NCBI RefSeq assembly: GCF_038397735.1
Contig: NZ_CP151635.1
Location: 434,001-498,000, forward strand
Direction: 5' to 3'
Length of the DNA: 64,000 nucleotides
Origin: Microbacterium sp. LWH13-1.2
Lineage (GTDB): Bacteria > Actinomycetota > Actinomycetes > Actinomycetales > Microbacteriaceae
Shown: piece after piece, positions 1 to 6,807 of the stretch
How positions within the stretch are numbered: position 1 is the stretch's first letter
Layout of the letters: each line of letters begins with the position of its first letter
Program-made: the position numbers and the translations under genes
Notes under the pieces: model-generated
What the model saw: only the letters and a program-made list of their open reading frames with translations
Databases searched by the model: none
Told to the model about the DNA's origin: nothing

Positions 1-1
1 G

Positions 2-484
2 GGTCCATCACCGGAGGCCGAGAGAGCGGCGTTCGCGCCTGCCCGACCGGCGACGGCGCTGCTGCGGGACTTCATCGAACTCAGCGAGCGGTTCGAGTCC
101 TCCCTCGCCGACGAGCTGGGCGTCAATCCCACCGACCTCCAGGTCATGGAGCACCTGATCATGAGCGGGCCGCTCGCTCCGACCGAGCTCGCTCGGAGAG
201 TGGGGCTCTCTGCGGGAGCGACCACCACGTCCGTCGATCGACTCGTCGCGCTCGGGCATGTGTCTCGAGAGCCTCGGCCGAACGATCGTCGCGGCATCCT
301 CGTCGCTCCCCGCCCCGAGTCGCGCGACAAAGCGATGGGTCGCCTGATCCCCATGATCATGGGTGTCGATGCGGAGCTGGACTCCTTTACCCCACAGGAA
401 CAGGACGTGATCACCAGGTATCTCCGACGGGTCACTGAGTCACTGCGCGCACACGCCGGCGCCGATCCGTCGGCTCCACGCTGA
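2..484 (+). CDS. MarR family transcriptional regulator, 5' end cut by window edge
   Basis: The reading frame is already open at the first base, so the N-terminus is missing; 160 residues remain. The visible part has the MarR winged-helix layout: a leading dimerisation helix (LLRDFIELSERFESSLADEL), a helix-turn-helix around GPLAPTELARRVGLSAGATTTS, a wing with RPNDRRG (the family's D-x-R-x3 wing motif, here NDRRG), then C-terminal helices ending about THAG. MarR proteins are dimeric DNA-binding repressors that release DNA on binding small phenolic or lipophilic ligands. A near-perfect palindrome lies directly after its stop codon and ahead of the next gene's promoter, so control of the following gene is likely. 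The ligand is unknown. Confidence 0.85.
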   Translation, partial: GPSPEAERAAFAPARPATALLRDFIELSERFESSLADELGVNPTDLQVMEHLIMSGPLAPTELARRVGLSAGATTTSVDRLVALGHVSREPRPNDRRGILVAPRPESRDKAMGRLIPMIMGVDAELDSFTPQEQDVITRYLRRVTESLRAHAGADPSAPR

Positions 485-509
485 GATTTCTAGACAGTGT
501 TCAGAAATC
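485..509. promoter_or_regulatory. Palindromic operator candidate
   Basis: A 25-nt inverted repeat centred on 497. The outer arms GATTTCT (485-491) and AGAAATC (503-509) are perfect, and the inner ACA/TGT triplets also pair; only two positions per arm mismatch. It lies between the MarR gene and the -35 box at 512. The length and A/T-rich arms fit a MarR-type site. A weak terminator role cannot be excluded. Confidence 0.5.
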
Positions 510-511
510 CC

Positions 512-540
512 TGGACACCTCGGAACGGCAGGCGCATAAT
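512..540 (+). promoter_or_regulatory. Sigma-A-type promoter for the gene at 579
   Basis: The -35 box TGGACA (512-517) and the -10 box CATAAT (535-540) are separated by 17 bp. The palindrome at 485-509 ends 2 bp upstream of the -35, a position suited to a repressor or activator. Confidence 0.55.
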
Positions 541-578
541 CTGATCCACAGGACATGGTTTTAGCAAAGGAGCACGCC

Positions 579-845
579 ATGAGCGATCCGAATGAACCGA
601 CAGAGCTGTTCGACTCGGCGTCGGGGCCGACCGGTGCGTCGATCACCGATTGGACAGATCTCGGGCGGGAGATGTGGGCCTACCTCACCGGTCGAGGAGC
701 CGCCGTCAACTACACGTTCGACGACATGACCGTCGAAGTGCCTCGGGATATCGGGCCTGATGCGCCGCGGGCGACCTGGAAGTTCAACGGCACGCTCCGG
801 GTGACGACCAGCGACAGCGCGTCCGGTGGCGCGGGCTCAGTCTGA
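579..845 (+). CDS. Small hypothetical protein (88 aa)
   Basis: I do not recognise the family. The ATG at 579 is chosen over an in-frame ATG at 555 because AAAGGAG (566-572) sits 6 nt upstream. The protein is acidic, has no signal peptide or membrane segment, and ends in a Ser/Gly/Ala-rich tail. Its middle (WTDLGREMWAYLTGRG, then a beta-rich TWKFNGTLRV segment) looks like a compact alpha/beta domain. It follows a clear promoter and palindrome, and lies 15 nt ahead of the FHA protein gene with which it is probably co-transcribed. It may be a partner or cargo of that FHA protein, but this is guesswork from position only. Confidence 0.7.
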   Translation: MSDPNEPTELFDSASGPTGASITDWTDLGREMWAYLTGRGAAVNYTFDDMTVEVPRDIGPDAPRATWKFNGTLRVTTSDSASGGAGSV

Positions 846-860
846 GCGCGAGCTCCTCCG

Positions 861-1724
861 ATGATTCGCCTCGATATCGACCTGCAGGTCGAGCAGGCCA
901 GCCCCGACGGCGGCCCTCCGACACGGTTCAGCGTCAGGGCTGAGGGTCAGGAGGTCGTCGTCTCCCTTGAATCCACCCCTGGACTCGGAAGCATGAGCCG
1001 TCGAGACCTGACTCAGCTCGTGCCGCTCGCCGATGGGCTCGCGCGACGCGGAATCCGTGTGCGTGTGGAGGGGCCGCGGGGGACTCTCGTTCAGTTCGGG
1101 GATGTGAAATCGGGGCCCATGGGCCGGGCGATCGCCGGATCCTCGCACATCAAACTGGGGCATCTCTCGACGCTCCTGTCGGAGGCGCAGCATCGGGAAC
1201 GCGGCAGCGGCTTCCGGCTTCCCGTCCCTCCGTCGACGCCGTTTCCCCTCGTCCCCACAGTCGCCCGGAGAGTTCGGCGGCGAGTCACGACGACCCATTA
1301 CATTCCCGGCTCCGGTCGTCCGCGGTTGATCTTCGCGGTCGGATCAGGCGACTGGAACTCCAGCAGGCCGCGTGAGTTCGACCTGCTCCCGGGGCGCACC
1401 GTCATCGGTTCCGGACCGGACGCCGACCTCCGGTTGGAGGGACTCGAAGCCCGCCACGCCGAAGTCCGTCACAATGAGGACGACGAGTACGTCCTCTACT
1501 CGTATGCGGCGACCGGCGGCGGCCGACCGAATCTGCCGCACAGCACGGAGAACGCCAGGATCCTGCGCACCGGATCTCGCATCGAGATAGGGCCATGGCG
1601 CCTGGCGTACTACCGCGAGGAGTTCGCCGACCATGGGCGTCCCTTCGGTGGACGCCAGGGAGGCGAGTACGAGTTCCAGAAGCAGCAACCGGTGCGTCCG
1701 TACGGATCGGGCGAGCTCGGCTGA
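861..1724 (+). CDS. FHA domain-containing protein
   Basis: 287 residues. The C-terminal part (about 172-255) is a forkhead-associated fold: FDLLPGRTVIGSGPDADLRL gives the beta strands and the G-R-x-IGS-x3-D-L core that surrounds the phosphothreonine-binding loop, followed by ARHAEV, which matches the usual S/A-x-x-HA motif. FHA domains bind phosphothreonine peptides, in actinobacteria usually substrates of Ser/Thr kinases. The first 150 residues are soluble, mixed alpha/beta and unrecognised. No kinase gene is in the window. Fifteen nt downstream of the small gene at 579, so probably in the same transcript. The ribosome-binding site is weak. High confidence in the FHA fold, low in the biological role. 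Confidence 0.85.
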   Translation: MIRLDIDLQVEQASPDGGPPTRFSVRAEGQEVVVSLESTPGLGSMSRRDLTQLVPLADGLARRGIRVRVEGPRGTLVQFGDVKSGPMGRAIAGSSHIKLGHLSTLLSEAQHRERGSGFRLPVPPSTPFPLVPTVARRVRRRVTTTHYIPGSGRPRLIFAVGSGDWNSSRPREFDLLPGRTVIGSGPDADLRLEGLEARHAEVRHNEDDEYVLYSYAATGGGRPNLPHSTENARILRTGSRIEIGPWRLAYYREEFADHGRPFGGRQGGEYEFQKQQPVRPYGSGELG

Positions 1725-1850
1725 CCAACTCCGTCCATCGGAGGGGAGCCGCATCGTGTTGGGGTGCTGAGGATGCGGCGCGCGCGTCGTGAGCAGCGTT
1801 GTGCGGCGGCTACAGTCTCAGGCGAACCATCTACGAAAGAGGCGCTGCTG

Positions 1851-2324
1851 ATGACTGACCAGACGAGGCTCGCACAGCTGGAGAAGGAGCACGTCGAACT
1901 GGTCGTGCGGCGATTCGACCGAGCGGACGCGTGGCGACTCGGGCGCTCCATAGCCGAGCGCGCGCTGGCTCAGGGAGCTCCCGTCGCGGTCGATGTGCGC
2001 ACTGCGTCGGGCGTCCTGTTCCACGCGTCGCTGCCTGGCGCGACGGCTGACAATGACGCCTGGGTGCAGAAGAAGGCAGCGACTGCCCTGAGGTTCGAGA
2101 CCAGCACTGCGCTGCTCGAAGCACGCGTCGCCAGCGGCGGGCGCGACATGTTCGAGCCGGGATGGCTCGACCCCGTCACGTATGCCGTCGCCGGCGGCTC
2201 TGTGCCTGTCCGTGTCGAAGGGGTGGGCGTCGTCGCCGTCGCGACGGTGTCGGGGCTTCCCTCAGCGGATGATCACGACCTCGTCGTCGAGGGGATCACG
2301 GCGCTGGGACTGCTCGTCGGGTGA
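1851..2324 (+). CDS. UPF0303 / heme-degrading-domain (HbpS-like) family protein
   Basis: 157 residues from the ATG at 1851, preceded by GAAAGAGG; an upstream in-frame start at 1764 would add a basic, atypical extension. The sequence follows the UPF0303 pattern closely: an N-terminal helix, DAWRLGRSIAERAL, then PVAVDVRTASGVLFHASLPG, the family hallmark DNDAWVQKK, and a C-terminal VSGLPSADDHDLVVEGI. The fold is shared with the haem-sensing HbpS proteins. Members are cytosolic and their reaction is not settled. Monocistronic by position. I am confident of the family but make no claim about substrate. Confidence 0.85.
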   Translation: MTDQTRLAQLEKEHVELVVRRFDRADAWRLGRSIAERALAQGAPVAVDVRTASGVLFHASLPGATADNDAWVQKKAATALRFETSTALLEARVASGGRDMFEPGWLDPVTYAVAGGSVPVRVEGVGVVAVATVSGLPSADDHDLVVEGITALGLLVG

Positions 2325-2352
2325 CGGGCGAGTCGCGGGCGATGACACCGAC

Positions 2353-3330
2353 TCAACTCGGGTTCACGGATCTTTGGAAGATCGCCTCGAACTCGACCGG
2401 GACGAAGCCGAGCATGGTGTTGATCGAGCGCATCCACGTGTTCTGATCGTCGGTGCTCGTCCTAACGCGACCGACTCCGTCCAGCGTCCGGGCGACCTGC
2501 AGATTCGCGAGCTTCACAGCGAGCCCCAGGCCCCGCCCCCTGTGCTGCTTCAGCACGAGCGTTCCTTCGACCCGAGCGTGTCCGCCCGGTGTCTCAGAGG
2601 TCACGAGGCAGGTCCACGCCGCGACGTCACCTTCTGCATCCAGCGCGACGGTTTCGACCACGGTCGACCCCTGCGCATTCCACAGGGCGATCTCTTCGAG
2701 ATACTCGGCCGGCGTGACCGGCGACTCGAGCCACCCCAGCTCTCCGTTGGGCGCTTCTGAATCGACCAGACCCATGATCTGCGCGACCTGCTCGCGCAGG
2801 CTCTCCGGCACACCGTCGACGTGGCTGGCGACCGTGTAGCCCAGGACAGTCGTCGGTTGGGGCAAGGGCGCGGTGCGGAGGTCCAGTTCGAACACAGTCT
2901 CCGTCGTGGCGGAGGCAAAACCCAGGGGCTCGAGGAAGCCACTCGAGAGCGCCGCGATTGCATCGAGCGTCGGCCTGTACGTCCTCGCGACGAACCGAAC
3001 AACCGCGGCCGGGCTCTGCTCTTCAGCCGCGCACACCAATGCGCTCCCGATTCCACGATGCTGAAGGTCAGGAAGCACCCACGCGAAGATCCATGCAGTG
3101 TCGGGCTCGCTGTCGTGCGTCATACTCGCGCCGAATCCGACCAGCCGCTCACCGTCCCACGCCCCGAGGAGCCGATTGGTCCACCCGCTGTCAGCTCGCC
3201 ACCCGAGCATCCGTGCCTCGGCGCCCGCACCCAACCAACCCGGTCGCACGCGCACGTTCGCGGCGGTCTCGACAGCGTAGGCGCTGCGCATCGCGCGGTC
3301 ATCTGAGACGTCCAGCGGTCGAATGTCCAT
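2353..3330 (-). CDS. GNAT family acetyltransferase with two tandem GNAT domains
   Basis: 325 residues from the ATG at 3330 (an alternative ATG lies at 3342). A TATGGT -10-like box ends 7 nt before the chosen start, which fits a leaderless transcript. There are two acetyl-CoA folds in tandem: the first shows the CoA loop in WVLPDLQHRGIGSALV, the second in LVLKQHRGRGLGLAVKLANL. Double GNAT architecture is typical of actinobacterial enzymes such as the mycothiol synthase MshD, but neighbours do not support mycothiol synthesis here and many similar proteins have unknown acceptors. Cytosolic. Acceptor substrate unknown. Confidence 0.85.
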   Translation of the reverse strand: MDIRPLDVSDDRAMRSAYAVETAANVRVRPGWLGAGAEARMLGWRADSGWTNRLLGAWDGERLVGFGASMTHDSEPDTAWIFAWVLPDLQHRGIGSALVCAAEEQSPAAVVRFVARTYRPTLDAIAALSSGFLEPLGFASATTETVFELDLRTAPLPQPTTVLGYTVASHVDGVPESLREQVAQIMGLVDSEAPNGELGWLESPVTPAEYLEEIALWNAQGSTVVETVALDAEGDVAAWTCLVTSETPGGHARVEGTLVLKQHRGRGLGLAVKLANLQVARTLDGVGRVRTSTDDQNTWMRSINTMLGFVPVEFEAIFQRSVNPS

Positions 3331-3387
3331 GACGTCAACCATACGAACAGGAGTCCGTGCGGCAGTGCGAATCGCCTGTTCGCGTGG

Positions 3388-3876
3388 TCAGGGCCCGATC
3401 TGGACCTCGACGTACGGATAGTGGCAGTCGCCGGGCGCACCTGCCTGCTCACAATCCTGATCGGGCTCGAGCAGCAGCAGCGCTGGCCCCGTGAGATCGG
3501 GTGGCAGGTCTACCGACACGGAGGCCGCTCCGATCTCGAGGCGTGAGCCGGTCGTCGTGTCGCCACCGGAAGTGCGGACGATCAGTTCTCCCGCCCACTG
3601 CTCGTCGATGCTGCACCCGGCAGGATCGACGGATACTGTGACGGTCTGTCCCGCCCGCGGCGACGGGGAGTCGACCGTCAGCAGGATCACCGACTCCTCG
3701 CACGCTCGCGAGGAAGCTGAGGGAGCGTTCTCCCCGGTCTCGGTGCCTGGTGCGTCACTGCTCGTACCGTGCTGACTCGGACCTCCGGCGGTCTGCGGTG
3801 AACATCCCGCCGGCCCGGCGCTGAGCAACAGCGCCAAAAGCAGTGCTCCTACCGGGTGCCGCATCGAGTTCCCCAT
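3388..3876 (-). CDS. Putative secreted lipoprotein
   Basis: 162 residues with a basic N-terminus, a hydrophobic stretch GALLLALLLSAG and a lipobox-like AGPAGC. The cysteine at about residue 25 would be lipidated, although proline at -3 is not the usual choice. After the Cys comes a Ser/Gly/Thr-rich spacer, then a beta-rich domain of about 100 residues containing TVDSPSPRAGQTVTVSVD and three further cysteines, likely an immunoglobulin-like extracellular fold. The start could instead be the ATG at 3864, which has GGGGA just upstream. Family not recognised. Convergent context gives no functional hint. Confidence 0.75.
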   Translation of the reverse strand: MGNSMRHPVGALLLALLLSAGPAGCSPQTAGGPSQHGTSSDAPGTETGENAPSASSRACEESVILLTVDSPSPRAGQTVTVSVDPAGCSIDEQWAGELIVRTSGGDTTTGSRLEIGAASVSVDLPPDLTGPALLLLEPDQDCEQAGAPGDCHYPYVEVQIGP

Positions 3877-3907
3877 GACTCTGAGTGTCGCGACTCGAGG
3901 AATCGTC

Positions 3908-4426
3908 TCAGTAGTCGGGATGCAAGCGCAGCCGTGAGGCGATCTGCGCCGCCTGCTCGGCGGGGGTCAAGGCGATGTCGATCTCAATCGACCTCTCATC
4001 GTCGTCCAGCGCTTCCAGCGTCGCGAACTGGGAATCGAGCAGCGTCGTCGGCATGAAGTGCCCTTCACGGCGCAGCATCCGGTCGAGGATGAGCTGGCGC
4101 TCGCCTGCGAAGTGCACGAACGTGACCGCATCTCGGCGCAGCACGTCGCGGTAGCTGCGCTTCAACGCAGAGCAGGTGACGATGCCGGGCTCACCCGCCT
4201 CGATGCGATCGTCGATCCACTCGGCGATGAGGTCGAGCCACGGCCAGCGGTCTTCGTCGGTGAGGGCGTGACCGGCGGCCATCTTGGCGACGTTCGCCGC
4301 GGGGTGCAGGTCGTCGCCCTCTTCGAAGGCCCAGCCGAGGCGGCCGGCGAGCATTGCCGCGACCGTGGATTTTCCTGTGCTGGCGACGCCCATGAAGACG
4401 AGGACGGGTGCGTTGACGGACATCAT
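3908..4426 (-). CDS. gntK: Gluconokinase
   Basis: 172 residues, the usual length for the GntK/thermoresistant gluconokinase family, which phosphorylates D-gluconate to 6-phosphogluconate for the pentose phosphate pathway. The P-loop GVASTGKS is at residues 13-20, followed by the family motifs EGDDLHPAANVAKMAAG, LTDEDRWPWL, and CSALKRSYRDVLR. GHFMPTTLLDSQFATLE near the C-terminus is the typical lid/substrate region. It starts 7 nt after the stop of the gluconate permease and is transcribed with it. Two consecutive ATG codons make the start uncertain by one residue. The divergent GntR-type regulator probably controls the pair. Confidence 0.95.
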   Translation of the reverse strand: MMSVNAPVLVFMGVASTGKSTVAAMLAGRLGWAFEEGDDLHPAANVAKMAAGHALTDEDRWPWLDLIAEWIDDRIEAGEPGIVTCSALKRSYRDVLRRDAVTFVHFAGERQLILDRMLRREGHFMPTTLLDSQFATLEALDDDERSIEIDIALTPAEQAAQIASRLRLHPDY

Positions 4427-4433
4427 GGCGCGC

Positions 4434-5843
4434 TCAGACGAAGACGCTCAGGACGAGGACGCCGGCGAGGCCGGTGACCGAGATCAGACATTCGAGAACC
4501 GTCCATGACTTCAGAGTCTGCGGGATGCTGAGGCCGAAGTACTCCTTGATGAGCCAGAACCCCGCGTCGTTGACGTGCGAGAGGAAGACCGAGCCGGAGC
4601 CGATGGCGAGCACGAGCAGTGCGACCATGGGCGAGTCCAGCGTCTCGGTGAGCGGCTGCAGGATGCCGGCGGCGGTGATGGTCGCGACGGTCGCAGATCC
4701 GGTCGCGATGCGGATGACGACGGCGACGAGCCAGGCGAGGATCAGCACCGACACCGAGGATCCCGACACGAACTGCGCGATGACGTCGCCGATGCCGGTG
4801 TCGACCAGCACCTGCTTGAATCCGCCACCGGCGCCGACGATCAGCAGGATGCCGGCGATCGGTCCGAGCGACGAACCCACGATGTCGTTGATCTTGGTGC
4901 GGTCGAATCCGGCGCCACGGCCGAGGATGAAGAATCCGGCGAGCACGGCGATGAGCAGCGCGATGACGGGCGTGCCGAGGAAGTCGAGCGCAACCTTCCA
5001 GGGGGCGTCCGAGCCTGCGGCCGAGATGTCGGCGACGGCCTTGGCAAGCATGAGGAAGACGGGGAGCAGGATGCTGAACAGCGTGGCGCCGAACGACGGG
5101 CGGCGACGCTGCTCGACGCCCTCGTCCTCGTCGGTCACGAAGAGTTCGGGGACGGGGACGTCGACCCAGCGGGCGGCGAAGCGCGCGAACAGGGGACCGG
5201 AGATGATCACGGCGGGGATCGCGACGATGACGCCGAAGGCGAGAGTCAGACCGAGGTTGGCGCCGAGCGCATCGATCGCGGCGAGTGGACCCGGGTGCGG
5301 CGGGACGAGTCCGTGCATCGCCGAGAGGCCGGCGAGGGTCGGGATCGCGATGCGCATCAGGGGAGCGCCGGAGCGGCGGGCGACGAGGATGATCACCGGC
5401 ACGAGGAGCACGAGGCCGACCTCGAAGAACATCGGCAGACCGATGACGGCACCGATGAGACCCATGACCCAGGGGAGGGAGCGGGCGCTCGCTCGGCTGA
5501 CGAGAGTGTCGACGATGCGGTCGGCGCCGCCGGAGTCGGCGAGGAGCTTGCCGTAGATCGCACCGAGCGCGATCAGGATGCCGACGCCGCCCATGGTCGT
5601 GCCGAAGCCCGTCGAGAAGCTGGTGACGGACGCGGCGATGTCCATGCCCGCGATCGCACCCGTGGCGAGTGCTCCGATGGTGAGGGACAGGAACGGGTGC
5701 AGTTTCACCCAGGTGATCAGCACGATGATGATCGCGATGCCGATCACGGCCGCGGCGATGAGCTGGCCAGCAGGCTGAGGGGTGGCTGCGGTGTCGGTGG
5801 CGGCCGTCATGAGCGCGTCAGCGGCGGGAGTGAAGAGTGCCAT
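4434..5843 (-). CDS. gntP: Gluconate:H+ symporter, GntP family
   Basis: 469 residues, highly hydrophobic, with about twelve to fourteen membrane helices; the family is normally about 450. Recognisable GntP segments include GFGTTMGGVGILIALGAIYG, GLVPPHPGPLAAIDALGAN and SGSVFLSHVNDAGFWLIKEY, the last being the conserved late motif. It imports gluconate (or a related sugar acid) with protons. First gene of the gntP-gntK unit; the following kinase is 7 nt away. The 137-nt region upstream is shared with the divergent regulator gene and holds the promoters and probably the regulator's site, although I could not pick a convincing operator by eye. Confidence 0.95.
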   Translation of the reverse strand: MALFTPAADALMTAATDTAATPQPAGQLIAAAVIGIAIIIVLITWVKLHPFLSLTIGALATGAIAGMDIAASVTSFSTGFGTTMGGVGILIALGAIYGKLLADSGGADRIVDTLVSRASARSLPWVMGLIGAVIGLPMFFEVGLVLLVPVIILVARRSGAPLMRIAIPTLAGLSAMHGLVPPHPGPLAAIDALGANLGLTLAFGVIVAIPAVIISGPLFARFAARWVDVPVPELFVTDEDEGVEQRRRPSFGATLFSILLPVFLMLAKAVADISAAGSDAPWKVALDFLGTPVIALLIAVLAGFFILGRGAGFDRTKINDIVGSSLGPIAGILLIVGAGGGFKQVLVDTGIGDVIAQFVSGSSVSVLILAWLVAVVIRIATGSATVATITAAGILQPLTETLDSPMVALLVLAIGSGSVFLSHVNDAGFWLIKEYFGLSIPQTLKSWTVLECLISVTGLAGVLVLSVFV

Positions 5844-5968
5844 GAGCTTCCTTGATCCGGGCGTGGTTTACGACCTTATGCCGTACATAATAAGCACGCA
5901 TACCATGTCATGCGCAACATATTCGAAACATGAGTGTGAGACGTACCGCGTGACGACGTCACCGAGGG

Positions 5969-5974
5969 CATACT
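5969..5974 (+). promoter_or_regulatory. -10 box for leaderless transcription of the GntR gene
   Basis: CATACT followed by 6 nt and then the ATG. The expected transcription start falls on the start codon, and no ribosome-binding site lies between. Confidence 0.45.
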
Positions 5975-5980
5975 CGTCAT

Positions 5981-6688
5981 ATGACCGTCTCCAGCGCCGG
6001 AAGCCCCGTTCACGACTCCCTCGTCGCCGAACTCGGGCGCGCGATCGTCGACGGAGTGCACGCTCCCGGCTCGAGGATGCTCACGGTCGACGTCGCACAG
6101 GAGCGTGGGGTCTCCCGCTCCGCCGCACGTGAGGCTGTTCGCGTCCTGGAATCGTTCGGTCTGGTCTGGGTGCGCCGCAAGTCAGGGGTCGAAGTGCGCC
6201 CCCGCGCCGACTGGAACGTCTACGCCCCCGAGGTGATCGCCTGGAGACTGGCGGGTCCCGGGCGAGACGAGCAACTCCGCGAGCTGAGTCAGCTGCGTTC
6301 GGTCATCGAACCGCTGGCTGCGCAGCTCGCCGCCGGCACGGCGACCTCAGAGCAGAAGGTCGATCTCGTGTCTCTCGTCGTGGCGATGGGGCAGGAGGAT
6401 CATGAGGCGGATCGCGAGCGCTACCTCACGGCCGACGTCCGCTTCCACCGGCTGCTGCTGGAGTCCTCCGGCAACGGCATGCTCTCCGCTCTCGGCGGCA
6501 CGGTCGAGGCCGTGCTGCGGGGCCGGACCATGCACGATCTGATGCCGCATGTGGCGAATGAGAGCGCGGTGCAATGGCACAGGGATGTGGCATTCGCTGT
6601 GGCGAGCGGCGATGCGGATGCGGCGGCAGCAGCGATGCGGAACATCGTCTCGGAGGCAGACGAGGCGATGCAGCGCGCCGCCGAGTGA
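5981..6688 (+). CDS. GntR family regulator, FCD (FadR-type) subgroup, gluconate regulator candidate
   Basis: 235 residues. N-terminal winged helix (about 8-75): MLTVDVAQERGVSRSAAREA followed by VRVLESFGLVWVRRKSGVEV, the standard GntR pattern. The C-terminal all-helical FCD domain (about 95-225) shows the metal/ligand residues in ADVRFHRLL and HVANESAVQWHRDV. Divergent from gntP-gntK, so it most likely represses that unit until gluconate or 6-phosphogluconate binds. The CATACT box (5969-5974) ends exactly 6 nt before the ATG, so the transcript is probably leaderless. The effector is inferred only from position. Confidence 0.9.
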   Translation: MTVSSAGSPVHDSLVAELGRAIVDGVHAPGSRMLTVDVAQERGVSRSAAREAVRVLESFGLVWVRRKSGVEVRPRADWNVYAPEVIAWRLAGPGRDEQLRELSQLRSVIEPLAAQLAAGTATSEQKVDLVSLVVAMGQEDHEADRERYLTADVRFHRLLLESSGNGMLSALGGTVEAVLRGRTMHDLMPHVANESAVQWHRDVAFAVASGDADAAAAAMRNIVSEADEAMQRAAE

Positions 6689-6807
6689 GCCGGAACCGGC
6701 GGTCTCACTGATATCTCGGTATACGTCCGCCCGCGCAGTATTCCGGAGTCGTTCTCAGATCTACGATCGGAGCGCGGAGAGATCCGCGTTCTCGGGGGAG
6801 AAGAGCG

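Noticed and set aside
4575..5855. 426-codon plus-strand frame across gntP
   Set aside because: Composition of Asp, Glu, Gly, Arg and His repeats is typical of an antisense frame; gntP on the minus strand is certain.
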